Part shown: piece after piece, positions 12,801-25,640 of the stretch
Layout: each line of letters opens with the position of its first letter
Numbering within the stretch: position 1 is the first letter of the stretch
From: Sphagnum magellanicum
Lineage: Eukaryota; Streptophyta; Sphagnopsida; Sphagnales; Sphagnaceae
Assembly: GCA_021904315.1 (NCBI GenBank)
Contig: CM038908.1
Span: 35,082,001 to 35,146,000, forward strand
Direction: 5' to 3'
Length of the DNA stretch: 64,000 bases
Program-made: the position numbers and the translations under genes
Notes under the pieces: generated by a model
Told to the model about the DNA's origin: nothing
The model's database searches: none
The model's input: only the letters and a program-made list of their open reading frames with translations

Positions 12801-13311
12801 TTGACTTACTTCACTGTCAGAACATTGGTAAGCTTTGAAGAGGATTCTTTACAAACAAGTGTTGCTCATCAGGAGGCTCTCCGAAATTCTTCAACTGACC
12901 ACTGCCTTCCCATGGGTAACAAATGTCTGGAGCTCTCAATATCCTGGCTACTCAATTGATCATTGACTCAAATATACTGAATTTGAGTATGAATCTCACA
13001 ACTGACCAGGGGGCTGAAATTTGAAAAAAAATTCATCTCAAGAAATAATAGGGGATATTATATCATAAGTTCTTGGTTTAAAAAAACCACCAAATTTTTT
13101 AGAAATTTTGGGGGGAGGGGGGGAATTTCATCACATTTTAAGTTTTGGAGTGGTTCATGCAAGTTTTTTTATACCATTTTGACATTAAGAAAAAAAGTTG
13201 TTGCCAATTAATGTTATATCTTTTTCATGACAATCACAAACAATGCTAGGATAAACATATCCATCATTGAACATAAGTTGATAACCTAACACATATTCAT
13301 ATTTGTATTTA
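9810..13311. other. Long spacer, no recognisable gene or element
   Basis: I see no gene, RNA or transposon domain here. The open frames present (for example 10418-10612 plus, 10609-10854 minus, 11310-11543 minus) are short, mutually overlapping and without motifs. A homopolymer-rich G tract lies near 13113-13129. This stretch may hold old, unrecognisable transposon sequence. Confidence 0.5.
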
Positions 13312-13720
13312 TCATTTTCTGTCTTATTTTAAGTGATCTTCATGATTATGAGTATATCAAGTGGAGCTCAAACAATGTATTTTTGAATTGGCAAGACAAT
13401 TGAGCTATCCAAAAAAACAAAATGCTTGAAAACAATGCATTAAACATTTTACTTTTAGATCTCATATATTTCTCATTTCTTACTTGTTTTGAGTGATTTG
13501 AAAAACATGAGTGCATCAATTCAAGCTTTACAATCTTCTTTTAGCTCCAAGTGCAATTGAGTTACGTCTAAACGTTATTTTCGAACCACATATCTCATTT
13601 TTTGTCCATTTTGAGCAATCATTACCACGATCGGTGCATCAAGTGAAGGTCCACAATACCTCTTTTAAGCCCAAACACAATCAAGATATGTTTAAAGATT
13701 TTGAGCTTTTTGAATATTGA
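13312..13720. repeat. Degenerate tandem repeat, three copies
   Basis: Three diverged copies start at 13312, 13473 and 13595 with TCATTT(T/C)nTnnC. Each continues with TTTTGAGTGAT-like and GTGCATCAAGT-like blocks, then a CAAnACAAT-type block. Spacings are 161 and 122 bp. The plus-strand open frame 13511-13720 spans copies two and three and is probably a by-product of the repeat. Confidence 0.55.
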
Positions 13721-14174
13721 AATGTTCAAACACCAACCTATCTACCCTCCCTCCAAAAACTAAAAAAAAAAACACTATTGAATGGGCTATATGGTACATG
13801 TTAATGCAACTACACCCTAAACCAACAGTATTTTGGATTTCCCCATATGATTTTTGGGATATTCATTTATTATTATTATTATTAATTTGAACTTGTGATA
13901 AAGGGTTGACCTTTTCTTTATTAAATGTTGTTGTGTTTGAACTTGGAACTTGTCATAAGCGGGCAAACCCATTCCATATATTTGAAGCTCATTATTTGGT
14001 GGTATGTGATACATGTGATTCATGAAATTCATACTTTGGGGAATTTCATGGAACATTTCATATTTTATCTATCATTGGTTTGAATGAGTGTTGGTTCATG
14101 TTTTTCTTTTAAACTAATTTACGCATAATAATCCTTTGAATAGGGTGTTTATGAAATTTTTTTATGACATGAAG
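13721..14174. other. AT-rich spacer, nothing recognised
   Basis: There is a short ATT microsatellite near 13866-13882 and no gene. The minus-strand frame 13817-14056 has no recognisable motif. Confidence 0.5.
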
Positions 14175-14260
14175 CACTGCAAGAAAACATTGATTTTTGA
14201 TTGGTCTCTGCAACTAAATTGTAGTTACAAATGACATTTGTGACAAAAAATTTGTTAGTT
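14175..14260 (+). mobile_element. CACTA-like 5' terminus
   Basis: The sequence CACTGCAAGAAAACATTG at 14175 closely resembles the plant CACTA terminal repeat CACTACAAGAAAA. It is followed by typical subterminal wording (GTCTCTGCAACTAAATTG, TTTGTTAGTTG). The interior words about GCAACTAA and GCGACTAA recur near 16810-16950. No matching right terminus (TTTTCTTGnAGTG) was found, so this is a candidate end of an old element that includes or abuts copy A of the duplicated block. Confidence 0.35.
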
Positions 14261-14637
14261 GATTTAAACAAGTCACATGCAATATTAGTCGCAAACAAGA
14301 AAGGGATATTGAACAAAAGAAAAAATCAACAAATACAAGTTCATCCTTTGACTCTATTGTATACGTATTGTCACATGTGATTAAAATGTTACAATTTTGG
14401 TCACTATTGAGGCCAAATGATGTGTTGCCATGTATCCCAATATTTAATTATTTAAAATAAATATTATTATTATTTTGAAATAATCTAGAATGTTCAATTC
14501 ACATGCTTGGATTATTTAAATTATAACATGTGGTCCAATGTAAATATGCGATGTGGCATTTTAAAAAATGAATTTAATAAAAACTATTAATATTATGTTG
14601 GTAGGTATTTAGGTAGATACATAAATAGGTGTTTACA

Positions 14638-14805
14638 AACTTAGGCTACATACCTACCTACCTACCTACTTAGGTAAAAAAGTAGGCAAGTAGGTCTTTA
14701 AATTAAATAATTACTCATATAAATACTTACCTACATAGGTCAACCTAGGTGGGTAAGTCAAACTAAGCACCTACATAACTAAGTAAATAAATAGGTTGGG
14801 GAGGT
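14638..14805. repeat. ACCTACC-rich tract before copy A
   Basis: CTACCTACCTACC and its complement TAGGTAGG alternate through this stretch, which ends exactly where homology between copies A and B begins. Copy B is preceded by a similar but sparser tract (about 28870-28910) that sits inside a MULE terminus. This suggests, without proving, that copy A was also flanked by such an element. Confidence 0.5.
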
Positions 14806-17800
14806 AGGTAGTTTAAAATTGTGCTTAATTTTTTATTTCGTTTTTGGATTAAGCTTTTTAAGTGCCTCATCCCATTTGCACACATTTTTTTAATGTGAAA
14901 TTGAATGACCACACCCCTTGTTTATATAATGTTTAAACTAAAAATGAAGAACAAACAATATGGGATTAGTTTTGAAGTTACAATTTCCTCACAAAGGAAG
15001 TTGCAACTTGAAAATTTTCTTCATGTTTTTTGTTCTTAATTTCTTAATTTCTAAACAATTCAAGTATAATTCACCAGATAATTAGATCATGATTTAATTA
15101 ATAATGACCAAACTAAACATATATTTAAAATATAAAATATACAATACAAATATCAAGTATTCATTATCAACTATTTAAATAACTAATAACTTCTTAATAT
15201 TTAACTAACGAGCTATTTAGTTATTCACAAGTTCTCAATACATAACAATAAATTAAAAAATAATTAAAATATTTTAAATTATTTCCTTACTTTTAAAAAT
15301 CTGGTTGAATTCTAGATAATACAATTAATATTTTAAAATTTTATTATTATAATAGAAAATAATTATTAGAAATAGTTATAATTATTATTTTCAAATTAAG
15401 AATAATGAACTAACAAATGTTATAAGAAAATAAATTCCTACACAAATTATGTATTTTAAAAGTAACATTAAACTAATTACTATGCTTACAATATAATTAC
15501 ATTTATTATTGTAAAAATTGTTATTGATCAAGTAATTTTCATTCTAATTGGTAATTAATAACTATAAATACACTAATCCGTTGAACATAGATTAATATTT
15601 TTAATTATTGTAATATTACTATAAAAGGACTTGTCATCTATAAGTAGCTACAGAATTAAAAAAATAAAAATAAAAATCATTTTATAATAATTCTTACAAT
15701 TACAATCATTACAATAAATTTATTATTTTAGAATCCATGTAGTTATTGTCATATCATTAATTATTTTAATCTAATTATGATTATTTTAGAAAATTAAATA
15801 AGAATTAAATCTATAAATTATAAATTATTATAATAACGTTTAACTATAAGTTAATTATGCAAGTATTGTAATTCTAACTTACAAATAAATGAAGTAATTA
15901 CAATGATTTAATATTACTATAAAATAATTATTATTAATATAAAATTTTATGTCTATCTAATTAAAATTTTACTGGAAATACGTAAATAATGAGTAATACA
16001 TAAAATTATTAGTGTATCTTTTTTAAAATATAGAATAATTACATAAAATTTTGTTATTTAAGATTATTATAAAAAATTTAAATAAAAATTTCAATTATAG
16101 GACAATGATAACTTCTCAATTATGGATATGAAACTTAGTTATTTTCATTAAAATAAAATGTTTTATGACTGGCAAGTATCATTTTAAATAATGTGCAAAT
16201 TTATGTTGCACTAATATTTAATCATTTAAAATAAGCAATTAAAAATAATAATAAAAATAATATATTATAATTATTTTAAATATTTTAAAATTTTATGATG
16301 TAGTATATATTGTATATATACACAATGTATAACAATTATATATTGTAAGTACATAACTAAATATTCTAATATACTGGAATGTAATTCTTACACTTAATAG
16401 TGGCAATATTTTAATTTTTAAGAATATTTAAAAATTAAATCTATGAATAATGAAGTTGAATTATAAATTATGGGTTTATTACAATTAATGTAAAGGTAAA
16501 GAAATTATTTTGATTTTATAATAATCATACATTAATTGCACTAATTTTATTGTTATTAAAAAACATAAAAATATTTCGTATAATAATTTATGTTGGAATA
16601 TATTTAACTTATTTGAAATTGTAAGTAATTGAATGTAATGAAATTAATATAATTACAATAATCATATCAATGACTTACATTAAAAATATTATGAAAATTT
16701 TGAATACTAATTTGAAATATAAATTAAAAGTTATGTATATTAAGTTTAGTTATAAATCAAATAATTATTGTAATTAATGTATATAAACAGATGTTGACTT
16801 CGACTAAATATTGTTTCACTTGCGACTAATGCGACTTTAAAAAGCTAAGGATAAATCCAACTCATATATAGATGTAAAATAATTTAGTCGTAAGCTAATT
16901 GTAAGTGCTTTAGATGATGTCAGCACAATGTTACACTAAATGTAGAAGGAAAAACTTTAGTTGGAAAACTAAATAATTGTAGGTACTTGTAAATGTGTTG
17001 GCACATATTGGTTTTTTTCTTCAAATGCATTAATAATTATAACCATTATTTATTTTTGTGTGTTTCAAATTGTGAAAAGAAAACTAAAAATGGACATATT
17101 TTTATACAATGTTATTGTCAATATGTTGGTATACATATCTAAAAAATTTAGAATCACTCTAATGAATAAAAAAATACATAAAACACAATTTTAATTTTTT
17201 TTAAATGACATAACTTTGGAATTTTAAAATATAAAACTTAACATAATAGTATTATAAAAAATTTAGATTAAAAAAAGAGTAAAATGATATATTGAAAATA
17301 TTCAAAAATATTCTTCAAGAAAAAAATGAAAAAAACATACATTTCATTGCGTGAGTGCACGCAACTTCTATTAGCATGAATGGATCTTTAATATTCACCT
17401 TTCAACATACAAGCCTAGTCCTTGTGTCATGTGTTAATGTTTAGTTCCAAGATTAAATCTAGCTTGATTAAGCCTGATCCTAATTAATTAGGGTAATCTA
17501 ATTTAATAGGTAATTTAGTTGTGACTAGTTCCAATGTGAATAGCTTCAAATTTTCTCACATTTTGGATGTAATCCTTTGTTGTGGGATCTCAAATCTTTT
17601 TTGGTGATTTGAGATTTTAAGACATTATTTTGTTGTTTTGCAAGTTTTTTGTGTGTGCACATTTGGTGTGGTTTCTTTTGTTTTTGTGTTTTGGGTTTGG
17701 ATACCTATGTGATTGCAAGCGAGTTCTTTTGATTTGGGTTGATGCGCCATTTTAGGTATTATGTTGTCATTTTGTTTCTATGTATGGACAACAATAGGTG

Positions 17801-20800
17801 TAGGTGTGGATATGGTAGCACACAACACTAATAATAGGCAAAAGCATGGTTAGATGTTTCAAAAGTGGCATTTGAAGGTCCATAATCTAACATTAGAGAT
17901 TCTTTTGTAGTTTTAACAATTATGAAACCGTGTTATATCAATGGTAACTTGGTATATGTTTGGACAATAAAAGAATAAGTTATGAATGTTGTGGAAGACT
18001 CCATTTAAATGATTGTATTACATTGAATGCCTAGTAGGTGGCAACTCACATTTACTAATGCCTCTTCCCATGCAAAGTTTTGGAAATGCAACTAAATGAA
18101 ATCGTGAGATCCATTCATATATCACAAAAGGCTTTTGTTTGTTAGTGCTCACACCATACACTAACCCTCTCAAATCGTGGGCCTTATGCTATGACCAAAG
18201 AACTTTCAATAAGGCAATGTGCTTGTTTAACAATTTTCATACCAATAGAGCAAAACTTATTGAATTTATACAATATTTGTCTACAAAAATTAGTTCAATT
18301 TTGAAACAATTTTAAGCTTGGGCTTGGTGACCTTATAGGAGGTTTAGTTTATACTTGGCCATTACCACAAAGGTTTGAGCTAATTTTAATGCAATCACAA
18401 TGAAAATAATCATGATGTTGCCCATTATATGGCCTAACAAAAAAATTCCTTTGTCATCAACACTATTGGTTTTAATAAATTGTGATTTTATTGATTTCAT
18501 GTATAATAGTAATATTTTTCTATTTTTTTGAGACATTTAAATTCTCTATTTTGTTTTAAATATAATATAACACATACCAAAATCACTTGTAACTTTAAGG
18601 TCATGTAATAAAAATTGAATGCTTACTATTTTTAATATTATAAAGATTAAAAAAATCATTAAGCAACATCATTACACTTGATAATTTGATGTAGAAACAT
18701 TTATTGTCATCTTACATTATAAAGTTTTTGATGTTTTAATTTATACATATATATTTTTTTAATATGTCAAAACTAATAAAATCAAATTTACTTCCAAGAA
18801 GCACATTTGAGGCATAATAAAATAATTTAATATGTTGAAAAAATTAGCACCTAAATTATTGGATTCATGGTAGATTTTTAAAATTTCAAAACAATGTTTA
18901 TACATTCATACCACTTCACCAAGTGTTATTTGTGAACATAGTTTCATCTTTCTTTGAATAAAAAACTTGACAAGTCATACCTTATTGTTAAATATCTTGA
19001 TATACATCTTTTAAAATTTTGATATATCAATTACAAGAAATTTTCCAATGTTTGGTTTTCAAAAAATCGAGAAAAAATAACCATTAACGCTTTGGAAGCA
19101 TGGGTATTGACCATTCTATAAAACATCGGAAAATTTCAAGAGTGTCTCTAGAGGGCACTTTACATCAATCAATAACCCTCCTAGAAAAGAAAAAAGGTAT
19201 TAACAATAGGAAGGAGACTATGCCTATTGATAGGCATATCCATTCTTCAAAAGTAGTTGTAAATCCCCACCCACTTCTCATGGCTCATGGTCTATGTATG
19301 TTTATGTATAGAGGATCGACATGGAAATAAGATATTCGCTCTGTGGAAAGCATGGGAAACAAACAATAAGTCCTATTCGTCATGGTGTACATATGGTTAT
19401 GTAGAGAAGAATGGTAGGGCAATAAGGTATTTGCTTGGTGGAAGGCATGGGAAACAAGTAATAACATGAGTTCCCTATGTTGTTAAACAAATGAATATTC
19501 TACCTTTCCCATATATAAACAAAGGATGCAAGGAATATGCCAAAACCTTGTCTATTAATTGAAGGAACATTGCATGTAAGCAATCCAGCCCTTTAAAACC
19601 TTATCTTTGTGCAAAATGAAAACAAATGAATTAATCAATATTTTATGTATATTTTTGTAATGCAATGGACGAAACCATAAAGATTATCTCATACATGTGT
19701 CAAAAATAATCAACTAACATTGGATGGGTGTCACCTTGGGTACATCAAACAATTGAAAAAATAAAAATCATTCATTATATTTATATTGTTAAATTAAAGG
19801 GTTTAAGTTCATTTATTCTTGTGAATTTCACTCATGTTGACACCCTTTTGCAAGAGCTAGCATAAAAATTTAACCATTGAGAGTGAAAGCATGCTAAAGT
19901 ACACAATTGAATGTCCTTGATTCAAAATGGAATAAAAAATAGATCATTTTGACCAAAAACATAAGAAAGTAGATTCAGATTTTATTTAAATTTCATTTTG
20001 AAACCATGGTGTTTTTTATTGGGTTTACATTAAGTTGAGTAAAAAATTTGAGAAATTTTGAAATAATAAAAGTAATGAACAAACACTTTTGAATTTGATT
20101 GGTGAATATGGTGTTCAAAATTACTTTTTCATTAGAAATTTTAATGAATTATGAATAAATGTCATATAGTTTGAAATTCATAGAATTGGAATTTTTTTTG
20201 GAAATTGTATTCGCATTCAAATTCTTTTCAATATGTCATAAAAAAGGCATTTGTGGCAACTTCCATTGAACAATGATTACTTATTATTCCTTTCATGAAA
20301 TTCTCACCATTTTTCTTTTGTTTTGAATCATATGTATGTTAACTATTTGAACAAACCTAATGGAAGTAGGGAGAATTTTGCATCTTTGACAAGATGAGTC
20401 AAAAGCGGGGAATCCTTTCAACATTTGATAACTTACTATTCAAAGACTTAAAAACCAAAATAAAAATTGGGACCAGAAATTTATTGCATGTAGAGTTTAC
20501 CTTTTATGGTACATTCAAACTTGAAACAAAAAATTCCCTTATTGGAACAACATTTACATGTATGTTTTTTTTTAATGAAACATGGCAATCTAAAATATGC
20601 ACATAGTATTTCAAATGTCATTCAAATGATGGGTAGTTAAAAACATAATTGTGCAATCATTGACATTCAAAACTTGATTGAAAAATACATTAAAATAACT
20701 CACCTTATTTACGAGGGTGTTAAGACACATTGAAGATTATATGTTGGAGTTTTTCTTTTTGTAATTTAGGGTTAAATGCAATGTGAAGCATGAAAACAAA

Positions 20801-21061
20801 TTATTAATTCATATAGTATTATCATATAACTATGCAAAATGATTGAAATGCTTTTAATTCACATTAGAACAATATGAACTCAACAAATTAAATGTGTACA
20901 AACACAGGTATTTGATATCATAAGAAGTGTTTCACATAACAATACATCACAATAATTTTTAAACCTTGATTATTTCGTATCACATCCAAAACAACATTTG
21001 ATGATGTATCAATGCTGTGGGTATTATGTAAAATTCATCACTAAAATGAGCAAAATTAATT

Positions 21062-22393
21062 TTAACCTAGGAAAGGTAAGTTGTGTATCACAGAAGGGGT
21101 GCGACTATCAAACTTGTCAGTCTGCCAATTCAGTATGGTGGCCACAATGGATACAACTATCCCACCAAAACTAATCATCAAACTCCCAATCAATAACAAA
21201 CCACCCCATGCTGACATATTCAAATTTCTGGCTATGTCGATAATTGGAAGTAGTTGGGGGATAAAAGAAAGAAAAAAGAGGATGGGTCCGATTGCATCCA
21301 ACGAACTTATTCTCAACACATGCCATTCAACAAGTATAGTGAATGCCACCACCACGCTCCCGACCACCACCGTTCCCACGATCGCCACATTTTCACGATT
21401 TACTGTGTCCACATTTGACCATCGAGTAGATTTACATTTATCGGAGATTTCTTGTTCTTGTGTAGGGTTCAAGTATATGACAAGAGGATTTTGACAAAAC
21501 ACTCCCACACTATGAACAAGAGAATGAACAATGACCAACATGCTAAAAGCAAACCCTATGGCTTCTATAGGACTCACTGGCAAATGATGAATTGCTCTGT
21601 AAACAGTAGATGTAACATATCCTACTGCTTGGACACCAATTATAACTGTTGCTATACCACTCCTACCATCTAGAAACCGAAGTTGCTTATAATTAGGAAG
21701 AATACTACTTTCCAATAATGCCAATCTCCCTGGATCATTTAGTAGCATCAAGCATGAATTTTCAGCCGTCTTATGCCCAAGGGTCAAAGCATCGGCCATA
21801 TTATCCTCCTTTACTGGACTATCTTTTGTATCGATATGTGTAGATGGTAACGTGGTTGAATCACTCATTCCTAGCACAATGGCAGTATTTGATACTATTC
21901 TTGTACTCTTCAAGAAACCTGGTGGTTGGTTGATCCCAAACAATATAACAAGGATGTCGTCTATGACCCTCCTTAACTTATTAGACATAGACATGGTATC
22001 AGGTCCTAGTTCAGGATTGGTTGAACTTCTAAGGATTTGGCGAAACCTCAAGGTGGCGAACATCTGTCTTAAAATGACACCAATTCCACACAACGGAGCC
22101 ACTGGTGCAATTATAAGGAAGGTCAACAACCTGTTGCTCAAAGAATACACCTCAGACGACGACGAGGCGTATGCTTTAGCGGCAGGCCATGCATCGGCCA
22201 TCAAGCTGAAGAACGCGAAAGCGGCACCCCACAGAGTGGTCGCTAGCGCTCGCGAACATAAGGATGACGATGATGATGATGCAGACGGGGACGACGCCGA
22301 TGGCTCGGGTGCCAACTGACGAGCAGCTACAAAAGTGGACAAACAAGTAGCCACAATGACGCCTTGCGTCAGCAGCAGCGCTTTCAAATCCAT
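21062..22393 (-). CDS. Multi-pass membrane protein, copy A (443 aa)
   Basis: This is an intronless frame of 443 codons. I start it at ATG 22393 (MDLKALLLTQG) because the longer frame upstream begins with TTG, not ATG, and a TATA box lies about 50 bp ahead. I count eight hydrophobic segments at roughly residues 5-24, 48-68, 88-108, 246-268, 275-299, 335-358, 366-386 and 395-422. A Ser/Pro-rich loop (residues 29-46) and a hydrophilic central region (about 112-245, with LRFRQILRSS and NKLRRVIDDI) separate the first three from the last five. It ends TPSVIHNLPFLG. I do not recognise the family and assign no function; a role in a membrane is inferred from hydrophobicity only. Copies B (broken) and C (intact) lie in the same window. 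Intact copies after duplication suggest the gene is used. Confidence 0.75.
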   Translation of the reverse strand: MDLKALLLTQGVIVATCLSTFVAARQLAPEPSASSPSASSSSSSLCSRALATTLWGAAFAFFSLMADAWPAAKAYASSSSEVYSLSNRLLTFLIIAPVAPLCGIGVILRQMFATLRFRQILRSSTNPELGPDTMSMSNKLRRVIDDILVILFGINQPPGFLKSTRIVSNTAIVLGMSDSTTLPSTHIDTKDSPVKEDNMADALTLGHKTAENSCLMLLNDPGRLALLESSILPNYKQLRFLDGRSGIATVIIGVQAVGYVTSTVYRAIHHLPVSPIEAIGFAFSMLVIVHSLVHSVGVFCQNPLVIYLNPTQEQEISDKCKSTRWSNVDTVNRENVAIVGTVVVGSVVVAFTILVEWHVLRISSLDAIGPILFFLSFIPQLLPIIDIARNLNMSAWGGLLLIGSLMISFGGIVVSIVATILNWQTDKFDSRTPSVIHNLPFLG

Positions 22394-22441
22394 GTTCTTA
22401 GAGCTGATCACGCGGGGATTGCACGAAGGTGAAGTCAACCC

Positions 22442-22450
22442 GATTTATAG
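22442..22450 (-). promoter_or_regulatory. TATA box of membrane-protein gene, copy A
   Basis: On the minus strand the sequence reads CTATAAATC, about 50 bp upstream of ATG 22393. A start of transcription some 25-30 bp downstream would leave a very short 5' leader. The same box stands at the same distance in copy C. Copy B lost this stretch by deletion. Confidence 0.65.
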
Positions 22451-22526
22451 TCACTGATCACTCTTCTTCCGCACAAATCCACACCTCCGTTTCTAATCTT
22501 AGTTGAAACAAGCGCAAAGAGTGAGC

Positions 22527-22538
22527 GAGGACGTCCTC
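22527..22538. promoter_or_regulatory. Perfect 12-bp palindrome with ACGT core upstream of copy A
   Basis: GAGGACGTCCTC is its own reverse complement and lies about 77 bp upstream of the TATA box. ACGT-core palindromes are the classic binding site of plant bZIP factors. It is identical in copy C (60044-60055) and lies within the deletion of copy B. Function is inferred from motif and position. Confidence 0.4.
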
Positions 22539-25500
22539 TCAGAAATGATCTGCACGGAAAAGAAGAATTGAACACCCAGCAATGAACCAGCCCAATTCAA
22601 TGATCATGCTTTCTCTCTCAGGCAACTACAGCGTGCTCCGTTTCTCGGCTTGAAACAAACACAAAATTCGAGCAAAGGAGTCCGCTCGGCAATCAGGCAG
22701 GAAAAGCAAACACCCAATAATAAGCACTGCCCCTCCTCCAGTGCAGAGAGCGACTTTCAGTCAGAAAATAGCCGCTTCCTCGAACTCGCCCAAGACAGAC
22801 TAGGTCGTGAACCGACGGTGAAGAAGGTACCCGCGGGTTGCGGTGATGAGGAAGACCTGCCGTGTTTCATCTGGACTATTGGCGGTGCAATCTCATACAC
22901 CACCGTCGTTGACAATCAATTTCCGGTCCATCCCCACTGCCTCGTCATGTACGCATCTTTCTGTCTCCGGTCCCATGGGAACTTCCTGGTAATGTGCGTA
23001 TCTTTCCTAGGCCTCTAAGATGTGCTTATTGGGCCTGAATTCCGGGATTCGATCGATCTCGTCTAATACACCTCGCGAAACCAACGACTCTAAGGGATCA
23101 GCAATTGGAGTCGATGGTCGGAAAGTGTGAGGGATTGAGTGTTTACGTTCTGGCCTTAAAGCTAGCGGTCACTTCCGGAGCCCTTGGTAACTCCATCTGA
23201 GGCCTACGATGCTGGCTCTTTCTCGCGAATGTTATCACAACACGATTTGGCAAGTACTTTCTACCAACTTCTTTCTGTGAAAGATGGACGGTGATCAACG
23301 AAGTGTTCGTGAGGTGCCACAGTCCGTTTCTTTGAGTGCAGGGCGAAACTCCACATTTTGGCGATTGTTGTTTCCGGCTAACATGGAGATAGCAAGTGGA
23401 ATCAGGAAGTTCTCACCTGACTGGCTTTCGGACTGTAATGAATTCGGATGGGTTTCTCCAAGTCACCAAACTGGTCGCACTCATATGTCATGGACTGCCT
23501 GAAGAATGAAGAAAGGAGAATCATCCCACCTGAACCATTGTTTCTGCTTCTAGGAGAGGTTTCGTCACAATTTTCTTCTCTTGCTCGAGAACTTTGGCTC
23601 TGGAGGTGATGCAATACCCTTTCCCCATGTCATTTTTTGAAGAATTCTGTTGTATTGCAGTGCCTGGATCCCTTTGCAGTTTCAGCTCCTTTGCTGCTCT
23701 GAACACAAGCTCTTACAGCTAGTTGCATCAAAAAATTCCAAGGTATATAATTCCTCTCATGCTGGGATGCAACATTGTAAATTAGGGTTTGGCTGTTCTT
23801 ACCATGTCAGTACAGAAAAAGTGGCTCTCATAGTGATCATTGGCTGAGGAAAACTTGATGAAAACAAAATTTGGAGTTATTGGGTTTACATTTTGCTCTG
23901 ATTGAAACTCTCGTGGGGACATTTCAGACATTGTGTTTCCATGAACCTTAAGCACCTTGTAAATTGGCCATCAGCATTTTCAACATCTATTTGCATGCCC
24001 TAATGAGAATGACTGGAAGCTTTTACTTGGAGGGACTAACCTCTGCACTGGAGGTCATTCTCCTTGTAAGAAACAGGGACTGAGAGATTCTCAAGATGAG
24101 AGACAGCCTGTTCATTTTCAACCTAAATTTCTTCATTGCGATTGCAAAGTGCTAGTCTACAGTTCCAGGAAGCCACCAACAAACAGACAGTTTGTGGAAT
24201 GCTGGGGAAGGCAACTAAGCTCAAGCAGCCTCCTGGTGTAGCATAAATTACCACTCTGCCTTTCTCAGTTCGGCATCTGAAGTTTTGAGTGTATTGGCAG
24301 CCAAGGTATTGATGCTCAGCTGTGAAGATCAGCTAACAATTGCAAGTTGTGATTTCTGTAATATATGATCTATCCAACTCAAATGAAGGCAACCTTGCTA
24401 ATGATAGTTCACAATCATTCTCAGAATATGACTTTTGCATCATATGAAATCTGGCACAAAACAGATCTGAAACATGCCCCACTTTGCAATTTTAGAAGTT
24501 GAATTGGTTTGATTAATGGCAATTTACCTCTTATATATGTAGCTGTTTCCACCAAGTTCAACCTTAGGATACTCATTACTACGTGTCATATCTGTCAACA
24601 AGCCCACCCAAAAAATTCTGGCTTGTCAAGTACATTTTAAATGTGGCTCAGCCACTACTAGAAAATGTGTGATTAACATGGTGAACTTTTTCTATCAGTT
24701 TGCAAGTGTTGCATTGCACTTTCTCTGAAGGACCACTATAGATTGGCTACTCATTACACTGTCTGGTATTGTGATGCCTATTTTTGTTTGGACAAGGTCT
24801 GAGGCAACAACTGGACTCAGGGTATTTCAAATATGGTATTGTGGTGGGGATCTTTGTTTGTCTACAGGTGCGGAGTCAAGTGCACTTGTGAAAATCTTCT
24901 GCATTCTTCATGGTTGAGGTAGGGTATTTGCCAAGCCTGATCTCTTTCTGTATTACCTCTACAGGTTTTTGTCACTGTTAAGTGTAGGAAAACCTGATTT
25001 CTTTTACAAAAACCCATGGTGGTTTTTGTTTATGCCCTAAACCCAAATTCCTTCCTTCCTGCATACTGTGAGCACACATCACAGTGTCCACCTCAGAAAT
25101 GCATCTGCCAGCAACTTTGATCATACAAGGGACCATGCATGTTAAGGCTGTCATTTGACAAGAACAGGTATGTGAACATTGTGAGTAGGGTTGCCTACTA
25201 ATTGTACAGGAAACTATTTCCCCACCATAGATATGACATTCTCCCAGCGGGACTGCCAAATTGTATGACATGTGCGAAAAACAACTCCTGGACAGAAACT
25301 GTCTGGGGAACCAGGGAATTTCCAGATATTTATGAGATAGGTGTTTTTCAAGAGAAAAAATGGCTGGGGAAGTTTCAGTAGTCAAGCTTTTGGAACCACA
25401 AAAAGTTCTGGGTCTGGAAATGGCTTTGAAAGTAAGACAAAGCTCTTGGTCCTCAGGTGCTTTTACCTTTGGAGTGGAAAAGAAGGCAAGAGAAGGGATA

Positions 25501-25640
25501 CCAAAACTGCAATGCAGCTAGACATCCTTTGTCCCAAGAACATGAAGCAAGGAGGAAATTTTGTCCATTATTCATATCTGGAGGAATTGCCCACTCTGTA
25601 GCCACTGGGTTGGAGATTATTGTATCAACACGAACAACAA

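Larger units (their letters stand above)
14806..25640. repeat. Segmental duplication copy A (10.8 kb)
   Basis: Copy A is collinear and in direct orientation with copy B (29010-38425). Its part 17600-23545 is also collinear with copy C (55088-61049). Shared landmarks in order: AGGTAGTTTAAAATTGTGC at the left edge, an AT-rich stretch to about 17340, TTGCAAGTTTTTTGTGTGTG near 17640, the minus-strand membrane-protein gene, its CpG-rich promoter side to about 23300, and transcript-like unique sequence to about 25640. Non-coding DNA matches as well as the gene, so the whole block was copied. Outside the gene (14806-21061 and 22540-25640) I see no other supportable coding sequence. Confidence 0.93.

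Noticed and set aside
21081-22319. Plus-strand frames opposite the membrane-protein gene, and their equivalents in copies B and C
   Set aside because: They are antisense shadows of the coding strand without own motifs or conserved ends.
22650-23018. Plus-strand 122-codon frame upstream of membrane-protein gene copy A
   Set aside because: In copy C a small deletion shifts and ends the frame although the DNA is otherwise highly similar; conservation is of DNA, not of protein.
24653-24667. CACTACTAGAAAATG resembling a CACTA terminus
   Set aside because: The equivalent site in copy B reads CATTAGTAGAAAATG and homology continues through it on both sides, so it is not an element boundary within the duplication.
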